Source: an uncultured Prevotella sp. (lineage in GTDB: Bacteria > Bacteroidota > Bacteroidia > Bacteroidales > Bacteroidaceae). Taken from it: a stretch of DNA of 14,576 nucleotides. The stretch covers positions 1 through 14,576 of the forward strand of contig CAJPPF010000042.1 in assembly GCA_905372445.1 (NCBI GenBank), read 5' to 3'. Shown one piece after another: positions 1 through 7,061 of this stretch. A model generated the notes under the pieces. It made no database searches, had not been told where the DNA came from, and was given only the letters and a program-made list of their open reading frames with translations. Numbering within the stretch: the first letter of the stretch is position 1; every line of letters starts with the position of its first letter. The translations under genes and the position numbers were made by a program.

Positions 1-1236
1 ATTGTAGCTTCTATATCAGCATTTGCCGTATTTTTATCCTTTGCGTTGTACTTGTCTATGAGCCTATCCATATCTTCAGAAATCTTGCTGTCTGTCACCT
101 GCGCATATACTTGAGTACTTGATATGGAGGTATGCACCATCATCTTGGCAATGCTCTCAATGGGAATACCTGCGCTAAGAGTCATCGTGCCGAAAGTGTG
201 GCGAACCATGTGCGTGGTAAAAGGAAAGGCTATGCCAGCTCTAAGGCGCAATGCTTTAAGATACGATTGATAGGTGGCATACCCTATGAAAGGGAGCAGT
301 GTTTCTCTTCCATCGCTGTGGTGCTTCTCCATCAGCCTTATGGCTTAGGGCAGCAGTTTGATACGGCAGAGTACGCCTGTCTTGTGGCGGTTGAACTTCA
401 GCCAAAGACTTCCCTCATCATCACGGAAAAGATGCTTCTTGCCAAGTTCCATCAAATCACAATAGGCAGCACCTGTATAACTGGCAAAGAGGAAAATATC
501 CCTTGCCGTTTCCATTTCCTCCTCCAAGTCCTCAAAGTAGAGAGCCTTCAATTTTGTCTAATGCTTCCTTGTCCAATGCTTTGGGCAGCTTCTTGTCGCC
601 CTTGCTGATTTTGGCTTTGTCAAATAGTAGTACATCTTCCAATCCTTCACGGTAAGCCAACCTGCATACCGTCTTCAAATGCGTGGCTGCATTATAGAAT
701 GTGCTTTCTTGAAAACCGCACTCACCTAAGAAATACTGCCCAAACTCATAGATAAAGTTCTCTGTGAGCTGTGAGAAAGCCAAGTCTGTTACCTTGTATT
801 TCCGTTGAATAAACTTCTGCAAATGAATTCGGGTAGAGTGATAGCCGTGTATGGCTCCTTCCTTGATGTCTATACCAACATGGCTTTCCTTCTCCTTAAT
901 GAGCATATCCAGCCTTTCGACAAGCATACACCGTGTCTGCACACTACCTTGAAACTGTTCCTTTACATCGGTTGCATCAAATGGGCAACCTTTGGAAAGT
1001 AAGGCTTGATAAGCCGACTGAACAGATAATAGCAAACTCTCCAACCCGCCGTTTATCTCCACCGCCTCACGACTCTTGCCGTCCATTCTGCTCTCTCGTG
1101 GATTCCACAATTCGGGGTTGCAGGATAGTTTACAATTGAACTGCGCAACATTCCTTCCAAGCGTGATGCGTCCCATAATAGGAGCCTTGCCAGACTTGTC
1201 AAGACCGCTCTTTTTAAGGTATAGCAACACCTTCAT
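1..1236 (-). pseudogene. Tyrosine recombinase/integrase of Bacteroides CTn type, frameshifted and with internal stop
   Basis: Site-specific tyrosine recombinase of the kind carried by Bacteroidota conjugative and mobilizable transposons, now broken. Reading on the minus strand, the protein starts at ATG 1236 (MKVLLYLKKSG, the usual start of this family; the frame is open back to a TTG at 1251). It has an N-terminal arm-binding region (APIMGRITLGRN), a SAM-like core-binding region and the catalytic domain. The frame is lost near 546, where removing one G would join ALDKI to KALYFEDLEEE; the original frame stops at 532-534. The second frame has an in-frame TAA at 345-347 in LLP*AIRLMEKH, then stays open to the window edge. 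Catalytic features persist downstream: HMVRH (about 198-212), the KMMVHT box and the nucleophile tyrosine in TQVYAQ (105-107). The first catalytic arginine position (TGLRxSE in most relatives) reads TGAAYCD here. About 410 codons are present, roughly full family length; the true C-terminus may lie outside the window. Two independent lesions make a pseudogene likely, but sequencing error is not excluded. Confidence 0.85.
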
Positions 1237-1269
1237 TTTCTCTTGTTTCAAACGCTTTAATTTTTATGG

Positions 1270-1279
1270 GCAAAGTTAC
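1270..1279 (-). promoter_or_regulatory. Candidate integrase promoter -7 element, also matching a CTnDOT-type core site
   Basis: The minus strand reads GTAACTTTGC. Its inner TAACTTTG fits the Bacteroidota -7 consensus TAnnTTTG and lies about 34 bases before the integrase ATG at 1236. No convincing -33 TTTG is visible upstream. The same 10 bases fit the GTANNTTTGC core reported for CTnDOT target sites, so the match is ambiguous. Confidence 0.45.
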
Positions 1280-1414
1280 CCGAATTAAAGCGTTCCTCAC
1301 TTATGCAGAAAACTGCCGACCATAGCAACAGCCACACGAGCGAAAATAATTCAGTTACCGAGCGTTGCTCCATCGTTACCTATGGCGAAATCGGGTAACG
1401 GTTTAGTAACTGAA
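1275..1414. repeat. Cluster of GTTACC/GGTAAC inverted repeats upstream of the integrase
   Basis: Three inverted pairs interlock here. GTTACCCGA (1275-1283) pairs with TCGGGTAAC (1391-1399). TTCAGTTAC (1350-1358) pairs with GTAACTGAA (1406-1414). CGTTACC (1374-1380) pairs with GGTAACG (1394-1400). Repeated short sites beside an integrase gene are typical of arm-type recombinase binding sites in an attachment region. That role is inferred; the repeats are directly visible. Confidence 0.5.
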
Positions 1415-1663
1415 CTTCTGTCTAAATCTGCATATTCCTGCCCTTTTTGAAAAGAGAACTTCTATGTAAACTGCTTCGTTTCTCGCTCATTATCAGTTAG
1501 TTTACGTCAACTTCGATCTTTCTTCATTTTCTTTGATTAGTTGCTGTCCGATAAATAAAGACTTGCAGACCTTTCATTCAGTTTTTGCCGTACACCAATA
1601 TTAGAAAAAAGAACCGGAACTGGCGTAATCCTTGTGCGTCGATGACGTGCGTGTCGCCATAGT
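1415..1663. other. Gene-free spacer between integrase region and porin terminator
   Basis: I see no plausible coding frame, RNA gene or strong repeat in this AT-rich stretch. If the broken integrase belongs to an inserted element, the element-chromosome junction should lie between about 1252 and 1663, because the terminator at 1664-1728 belongs to the chromosomal gene on its right. I could not identify the junction duplication. Confidence 0.5.
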
Positions 1664-1728
1664 AAAAACTTAAGGCAGGTTCCATAAAACCATGTCATCG
1701 TGGACATCAGTTATGAAACCTGCCTTAA
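1664..1728 (-). terminator. Rho-independent terminator of the OmpP1/FadL gene
   Basis: TTAAGGCAGGTTCCATAA (1670-1687) pairs with TTATGAAACCTGCCTTAA (1711-1728) over 18 positions with one mismatch. On the minus strand the stem is followed directly by a run of five T (1668-1664). It lies about 65 bases after the minus-strand porin stop codon. The loop holds a second small hairpin (ATGTC 1692-1696 with GACAT 1703-1707). Confidence 0.8.
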
Positions 1729-1792
1729 AATTGTTATATATGACTTGCTATATATGGCTAATCTTTTTTCAGCCAACAGCGTCGGGTTTGGG

Positions 1793-3319
1793 TTAAAGAG
1801 TCACGTTCACTCCTACACCTAATACATTATTCGTACGTGTGTAGTCGTTTACGCTACCGTTGGCGTCAGCTGCGCTGGTCTTGTAGTTGTCGTAGTTTGT
1901 ACGGAAATAAGCCGCTTCGACAGCTATACGCTCGTTGAACCGGTATTTCGCACCGATACCGTAGGACCAAGAATTTACTACGAACGACATATCGTTCATG
2001 TATTTGTCAGATAGACCGTAGCGTGTAATCTGGAATCCGGCGCTGACTGTGAGCTTGTCGATAGGGTCGTACTCCACACCACCGAGATACTCGTTGGTGT
2101 CGTTGTTGAGCAATTTCTGGGCATTGCCGTATTTCTTTGCACTCTTATCGAAGTAGTGGTGATAGCCGGCGTTAATGCGAACGTTTGGCAGTGCGGTCCA
2201 TTGTGCACCGAGTGTAAGCAGGGCAGGAGAGTCCTCGTCGATTTTTGTGCCGTCGCGGAACTTATTAACTGCTTCTATGAGGCTTGCTTCCTTCACCGTA
2301 GAATTATTCTTCAGCTCCATGCGTGTGAGGAATTCATACTTCGCAGCGAAGTTGAAGTTGCCTGTCTTATAGTCGACACCGATGATTGGGGCTATACCGA
2401 ATCCGGTCTGGTCAGACTGGAGCTTCACTCCGTCGGCGTAAGGCGCCAGCTGTGCAGCGCTCGCATTGAGTTGCTCCGCTTGCTTCAGGAGTGCTTTTAC
2501 AGGAGCCTGTTGCATAGCCTGTTCCTGTGTCAAGCCGGCTGCAACATATTGAGCTACGACAGAAGCGATTTTTGTCTGAAAGCCTTTCTCCACCAGTTTG
2601 AAATAATCAGGCAGCGAATAGCCCGTTGTACCTGCCATGGCTTGAATGTTCTGAATGTTCACCTTGTAACTTGCTGTGCCGTAGAGTGCGCGAGCACCGA
2701 GGTAAATTGACCAGTTGTCGTTGAGCTTATATGCCGCGCCGAGGGTAAATCCGAAGTAATATTGTCTACCCATCATGTAGCTGTCGGCGTTGTAACCCGT
2801 CACCTGTGGTACTGCTATGCCGGCAGCGTTCAGTCGTTTTGAGGTCTGTCCGAGCTGGTAGGCAATGCCTCCGATAGCACTCTCGAACGAGCCAAGACCA
2901 TTGTTGAACTCTGCCTTACCGCCACCACCGTTGAGTGCGAAGTTAAACTGTAAAGACCAGCGGTTTTTGTTGTAAGCAGCTTGGACTGTAGGAAGGAACG
3001 GAGCTGTTGCCTCACCTTTATATTCCTTTGTAGTATGTCCGTTGTTGCGTGCACCAAGGGCGAAGAGAGGATTTGTGGTGTTTATCACGCGTGTCTGGCG
3101 TGCTGACTGCCAACCGAAGGCGAAATGGAATCCGTCTTCCAAGAAGGCAACACCGGCAGGGTTGTGGTAGACTCCGTCAATACCGATAGCTGCATCGCGT
3201 GCAGGGTTACGGAGAAATGAGATACTTTGATTGGTGTTTGTGAGAATACCGCCGGCAAATGTGCTGAGGGTAGATGCGGCGAAGACTATGGTAACGCCGA
3301 TTTTCTTTAGATTTTTCAT
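1793..3319 (-). CDS. OmpP1/FadL/TodX-family outer membrane transport protein
   Basis: Predicted outer membrane beta-barrel of the OmpP1/FadL family, which moves hydrophobic compounds such as long-chain fatty acids across the outer membrane in Proteobacteria; the substrate in Bacteroidota is not established. I chose the ATG at 3317-3319, giving 508 residues, because it begins a clear signal peptide (MKNLKKIGVTIVFAASTLSTFAGG) and because the candidate promoter lies only about 70 bases upstream, inside the longer open frame. After the signal peptide come the family hallmarks: a short plug-like N-terminus (SISFLRNPARDAAIGIDGVY) and the NPAGVAFLEDG motif at about residues 53-63. Many alternating beta-strand segments follow, and the chain ends in VLGVGVNVTL. 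An Ala/Gln-rich segment near residues 255-300 is probably a long extracellular or plug loop. The gene stands alone between its own promoter and terminator, so it is not in the upstream aminopeptidase operon. Confidence 0.88.
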   Translation of the reverse strand: MKNLKKIGVTIVFAASTLSTFAGGILTNTNQSISFLRNPARDAAIGIDGVYHNPAGVAFLEDGFHFAFGWQSARQTRVINTTNPLFALGARNNGHTTKEYKGEATAPFLPTVQAAYNKNRWSLQFNFALNGGGGKAEFNNGLGSFESAIGGIAYQLGQTSKRLNAAGIAVPQVTGYNADSYMMGRQYYFGFTLGAAYKLNDNWSIYLGARALYGTASYKVNIQNIQAMAGTTGYSLPDYFKLVEKGFQTKIASVVAQYVAAGLTQEQAMQQAPVKALLKQAEQLNASAAQLAPYADGVKLQSDQTGFGIAPIIGVDYKTGNFNFAAKYEFLTRMELKNNSTVKEASLIEAVNKFRDGTKIDEDSPALLTLGAQWTALPNVRINAGYHHYFDKSAKKYGNAQKLLNNDTNEYLGGVEYDPIDKLTVSAGFQITRYGLSDKYMNDMSFVVNSWSYGIGAKYRFNERIAVEAAYFRTNYDNYKTSAADANGSVNDYTRTNNVLGVGVNVTL

Positions 3320-3389
3320 CCTTAAAAACAATTTCTTTTTTATTTTCTTGCGTTGCTGAACTGCAGCAAGCACTTTTATTTTTCGGCTG

Positions 3390-3430
3390 CAAAGGTATAA
3401 AAAATGCACATTCCTACCAAGAAATGTGCA
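3390..3430 (-). promoter_or_regulatory. Promoter of the OmpP1/FadL gene with overlapping palindromic candidate operator
   Basis: On the minus strand TACCTTTG (3397-3390) matches the Bacteroidota -7 consensus TAnnTTTG. A CTTG (3421-3418) lies 20 bases upstream as the -33 element. The inverted repeat TGCACATT (3405-3412) / AATGTGCA (3423-3430) brackets the -33 element with a 10-base spacer, as expected of an operator for a dimeric regulator. The promoter is well supported; the operator role is inferred. Confidence 0.65.
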
Positions 3431-3494
3431 AAGTATTTGTAAGAAATGATATAAAAAAGTGGAAAATTAGAACAATCCTTGATTTATCTCATCT

Positions 3495-4784
3495 CTATTT
3501 GTAGAATTGTGTGAATGCCTTGACGCAGTAGATATGGTCGGCAACTGACGCCGTCTCGCGGCAGCTGTGCATGGCAAGCATGGCGTTGCCCATGTCCACT
3601 CCGCGCAGCGGAATGCTTGATGCGAGAATGTTTCCTAATGTAGAGCCGCCGGCAACATCGCTGTGGTTGACAAATCGCTGGCACGGAACGCCTGCCTCAC
3701 GGCATATCTCTGCGAAGATGGCAGCGGATACGGCGTCGCTGGCATACTTCTGTGCGGCGTTGAACTTGATGACCGGACCACCGCCAAGGTGAGGATGATT
3801 CGTTGGGTCGTACTTCTCGGGGTAGTTAGGATGCCATGCATGAGCATTGTCGGCAGAAATCATGAACGCGTGTTCCACAGCCTGGTAGAAGCCTTCCATC
3901 GTGTCGCCCTGTGCCAATGCTATGCGCTGCAGCATTGATGCAAGGAACGGACTGCCTGCTCCCTGCTTCGTCTGTGAGCCTGTCTCCTCATTGTCGAAGA
4001 TAGCGAGCACCTGTGTGGCGTTGGCTGTAGTGCCGGCGTTGGCAAGGAGAGCCTCAAGTCCGGCGTAGCACATTGACAGGTCGTCGATGCGTCCGGAAGA
4101 GATGAACTCGTTGTGCACGCCGAAAGTGCATGCCGGTGTGGCATCGGCGAGATAGAGGTCGAAGTCGAGAATGTCGTCGGCATTGACATTCAGTTCCTCG
4201 CGTATAATATTAATAAGGAGGTTGTCGCATTCTAATTCGTTGCTTATTATTCCGAGAATCGGCAGCACGTCTTTCTGTCGGCTCAACGCCACGCCGTCGT
4301 TGACCTGGCGGTTGAAGTGTATGGCGAGGTTGCTTATCTGTAACAGCGGACGCTTTACGTGGAGCAACTTCGTCACCGGGCTCATCGCGTCCTTGCCGCG
4401 CACAATGACACGTCCGGCAAGAGTGAGCGGACGGTCGAACCATGTCGACATGATAGGACCGCCGTATACTTCGGTGTTGAGCTTCACTATGCCACCTTCG
4501 CAAAGCATCTCTGCGTTAGGCTTGATGCGGAATGTAGGTGAGTCGCAGTGAGCGCATATCATGCGGAAACCGGCATCGGAGAGTTTCTCCTTGCCGATAT
4601 GGAACGCAAAAACTGACGAGTCGTTTTTCGTAACGAAGAACTTGTCGCCCGGCATTGCGCTGACAAGTGGACTTGCAGCGTCCATGTGTTTGAAACCAGC
4701 AGCCTTTAACTGCTCTGTAATAGCCTTCACGGCGAGGAAGTTCACCGGTGAGGCATCGAGGAAAGATAATAGTCGTTGTATCAT
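3495..4784 (-). CDS. M18-family metalloaminopeptidase (aspartyl aminopeptidase type)
   Basis: Zinc-dependent cytosolic aminopeptidase of MEROPS family M18, which removes N-terminal residues (often Asp/Glu) from peptides. The 429-residue protein starts at ATG 4784 with MIQRLLSFLDASPVNF, the standard start of the family; the open frame reaches 4844 but that extension overlaps the upstream gene. Visible metal-site and catalytic residues are H79 and D81 (CAHCDSPTFRIKPN), D234 (GRIDDL), E266/E267 (FDNEETGS), D312 (SADNAHAWHPNYPEKYDP) and H374 (VNHSDVAGGSTLGN). The complete set is present at family spacing, so the enzyme should be active. It begins 4 bases after the stop of the 7TM-HD gene, so the two are almost certainly co-transcribed. 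No signal peptide is seen. The lack of a hairpin between its stop and the porin promoter leaves its terminator unidentified. Confidence 0.93.
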   Translation of the reverse strand: MIQRLLSFLDASPVNFLAVKAITEQLKAAGFKHMDAASPLVSAMPGDKFFVTKNDSSVFAFHIGKEKLSDAGFRMICAHCDSPTFRIKPNAEMLCEGGIVKLNTEVYGGPIMSTWFDRPLTLAGRVIVRGKDAMSPVTKLLHVKRPLLQISNLAIHFNRQVNDGVALSRQKDVLPILGIISNELECDNLLINIIREELNVNADDILDFDLYLADATPACTFGVHNEFISSGRIDDLSMCYAGLEALLANAGTTANATQVLAIFDNEETGSQTKQGAGSPFLASMLQRIALAQGDTMEGFYQAVEHAFMISADNAHAWHPNYPEKYDPTNHPHLGGGPVIKFNAAQKYASDAVSAAIFAEICREAGVPCQRFVNHSDVAGGSTLGNILASSIPLRGVDMGNAMLAMHSCRETASVADHIYCVKAFTQFYK

Positions 4785-4788
4785 AGTC

Positions 4789-6861
4789 TTATTGTTTGTT
4801 GTCGTCAGCAGGAACATCCTTCTCCGGATATGCCACACGTGCATGGTAGATAGCTTTCAGTCTCTCTATGAGAACCTGTTTGGCAGTTGCGATGTCGCGG
4901 AACGTTATGGGACATTCCTTGAAGCAGCCCTCAGCCACCTGACTGTCGATGATTTTGTCGACGAGCTGTGTAATCGCCTCTTCGGTATGTTCTTTCAGCG
5001 AGCGCGAAGCAGCCTCCGTGGCATCAGACATCATGAGAATGGCTTGCTCGCGAGTGAACGGATTAGGACCGGGATAGGTGAAAGGCAGTGGGTCAATCTC
5101 CTCGCCGGGATGCTCGTTCTGTTCTTGTACGTAGAAATATTTTGTTATACCCTTGCCCTGATGCGTAAGGATGAAGTCCTTTACGAATTGTGGCAAGTCG
5201 TAGCGCTCGGCAATGCTGACACCGTTTGTCACATGAGCGATGATATATTGCGCACTTTTCAAGTTCGACAGTTTGTCGTGAGGATTCACGCCTGTCTGGT
5301 TTTCTGTGAAATAAATCGGGTTCACCATTTTTCCGATATCATGATAGAGTGCACCGACACGCACTAACAAAGCATTGGCACCGATGCGGTTGGCTATGGC
5401 AGATGCAAGGTTTCCTACTGTTATGGAGTGCTGGAATGTGCTCGGCGCCACCTCACTCAACTCGCGTAGCACGCCTTTGTTAGTGTTGAGAAGCTCAAAG
5501 AGCGTTATGTCGGAAGTGAAGTCGAAGAGTTTCTCGATGAGGTACATCAGCGGATATGACAGCAGAAGCAGTACGCCGTTGACGAAGAAATGTGCGTACA
5601 TATCGGAGTTGAGTTTCGACAGGTCGTTGCTCTGCATGAGCTGCAAGGCGAAATATGCTATGCTGCTTGCTATTGCTACTGCCAGTGCCGTCTTCAACAC
5701 TTGCGCACGGTTTGACATCTCGTTCAGAGAATACACTGCCGCCATACCAGCCACGAGCTGTACGATGAGGAACTCATACTGATAGGTCACAGCGGCTGCG
5801 CAGATAAGAACCATCACGGTGTTTGTGGTGAATGCCGTGCGAGAATCCATGAAGACACGCACGAATATTGCCGTCATGCTGTATGGAATGATGTAGACCG
5901 AGAAGAAATTATGGTTCATCACTAACGATGTCAGAATAGGAAATATAGTGATGAGGAGATATAGCATAAGCATTGTCTTCGGCTTGTCGAAGTAGTCGCG
6001 GCGGTAAAGATAGAGATAGACCGTGAAGAGACATACTATCAATGTCACGAATATTATCTGTCCGAGAAGTGTGTCGCGCACCTCGCTATTGTCAGAACTG
6101 CGTCGGTGTTTCTCTTTCATGAACGATGTGATGACACGGTCGGTGTATGCGTCGACGAGCTCGCCACGGTCGATAATCTTCTGTCCCGTACGTACAACGC
6201 CCTTTGTCAGTGGAATAGTAGCTATCAGATCCTCACGCTCGCTCTCCGTCCGTTGCTTGTCGTAGATAACGTTCGGCACGATGTACTCATTCAGATTACA
6301 TTTCTGCAGCGCCTGCCGCAACTCTCCAAGTTCGTCGTCGATGAACATCTGACCGTAGGCGGTGCGAGTGGAATAGAAGTAACTTATGTATCTGCTCTCG
6401 GCTTCCTTTCCGTTGATGAGGCGTATCTGTCGCGTGGTATCCTCCGCAAGAGTTGAATAATCGTGCGTCGACATTATTCCTGCCTGATAGACACGATGCA
6501 GACGGTTGGTCACTATACGCAGATATTCCTCCGGCAGCCCCGGCAGTCCGTCCTTATAGTCATGCTCGAGTTTTGCCACCTGCTGGCGTTCAATATTGCT
6601 GTCGATGACATAATAAGGTTGAAACTGCTGCAGAATAGAGTCGCATTCCTGTTGGTAAGCCTGGTCGGACTTATAGACCGGGAAATCGAACTTGGCAATG
6701 AATGTGCCATACATCCACGGCATGCCCACCTCGTATTTGAATGTCTGGGTGTCGTTGCGTGGCAGAAAACTGATAATCATCACTATCGATGTCACCACCA
6801 ACGTGACCCGTGTAATTACATTCCTCCAGAAGAAAGGAGAGTTATTTTTGTTAATATTCAT
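4789..6861 (-). CDS. PgpH-type 7TM-HD membrane phosphodiesterase (c-di-AMP hydrolase family)
   Basis: Inner membrane protein of the 7TMR-HD family whose Listeria member PgpH cleaves the second messenger c-di-AMP; the same function is inferred here. The 690 residues show one N-terminal membrane segment (about 16-33), then an extracytoplasmic 7TMR-HDED-like domain (about 40-262). A block of about seven membrane segments follows (about 264-442), then a cytoplasmic HD domain (about 455-675). HD-domain metal and catalytic residues are visible: H478 (FQHSITVGNLA), H507-D508 (YHDIGKM), H543 (IAHVTNG), H567 (LTHQGKG) and D613 (MMSDATEA), with the YFTENQ segment between. All expected positions are kept, so it should be active. 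A short acidic, polar tail follows. It is the first gene of a two-gene operon with the M18 aminopeptidase and is divergent from gltX. No strong promoter is evident before it; TATTTTCG near 6905-6912 on the minus strand is a one-mismatch candidate. Confidence 0.92.
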   Translation of the reverse strand: MNINKNNSPFFWRNVITRVTLVVTSIVMIISFLPRNDTQTFKYEVGMPWMYGTFIAKFDFPVYKSDQAYQQECDSILQQFQPYYVIDSNIERQQVAKLEHDYKDGLPGLPEEYLRIVTNRLHRVYQAGIMSTHDYSTLAEDTTRQIRLINGKEAESRYISYFYSTRTAYGQMFIDDELGELRQALQKCNLNEYIVPNVIYDKQRTESEREDLIATIPLTKGVVRTGQKIIDRGELVDAYTDRVITSFMKEKHRRSSDNSEVRDTLLGQIIFVTLIVCLFTVYLYLYRRDYFDKPKTMLMLYLLITIFPILTSLVMNHNFFSVYIIPYSMTAIFVRVFMDSRTAFTTNTVMVLICAAAVTYQYEFLIVQLVAGMAAVYSLNEMSNRAQVLKTALAVAIASSIAYFALQLMQSNDLSKLNSDMYAHFFVNGVLLLLSYPLMYLIEKLFDFTSDITLFELLNTNKGVLRELSEVAPSTFQHSITVGNLASAIANRIGANALLVRVGALYHDIGKMVNPIYFTENQTGVNPHDKLSNLKSAQYIIAHVTNGVSIAERYDLPQFVKDFILTHQGKGITKYFYVQEQNEHPGEEIDPLPFTYPGPNPFTREQAILMMSDATEAASRSLKEHTEEAITQLVDKIIDSQVAEGCFKECPITFRDIATAKQVLIERLKAIYHARVAYPEKDVPADDNKQ

Positions 6862-6947
6862 ATAATATATGTCAATATTCTGTTGTGTATTTATTTTCTC
6901 GCATGCGAAAATACGAAAAAAAATTCTCTAAACAGAAAAATTAGTTG

Positions 6948-6955
6948 TACTTTTG
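6948..6955 (+). promoter_or_regulatory. Candidate gltX-waaA promoter (-7 element)
   Basis: TACTTTTG matches the Bacteroidota -7 consensus TAnnTTTG and lies in the 200-base divergent intergenic region about 106 bases before the gltX ATG. A good TTTG at the -33 position is not seen, so support is moderate. A start here would give a leader of about 100 bases. Confidence 0.5.
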
Positions 6956-7061
6956 CAGAAAAGATAATAAATAATTGGTTTCGTGACATAAATCTGTATG
7001 ATTCTGTGATTGCAGTCATGCTTTTTAATGTTCGTTGCTCAATTCGTCTAAAGTAAACTAT

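Noticed and set aside
532..551. Programmed frameshift in the integrase
   Set aside because: The shift is to +1 without a recognised slippery site, and a second in-frame stop at 345-347 would still block translation, so decay is simpler.
132..608. 158-codon plus-strand open frame
   Set aside because: It lies antisense to the integrase, whose conserved motifs are read on the minus strand; its translation has no recognisable features.
2156..2710. 184-codon plus-strand open frame
   Set aside because: It is antisense inside the OmpP1/FadL gene and is explained by the codon bias of that gene.
4561..5367. 268-codon plus-strand open frame
   Set aside because: Antisense to the start of the M18 gene and the HD domain gene, both with complete catalytic motifs on the minus strand.
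6463..7056. 197-codon plus-strand open frame
   Set aside because: Mostly antisense to the 7TM-HD gene and runs through the divergent promoter region; no family features.
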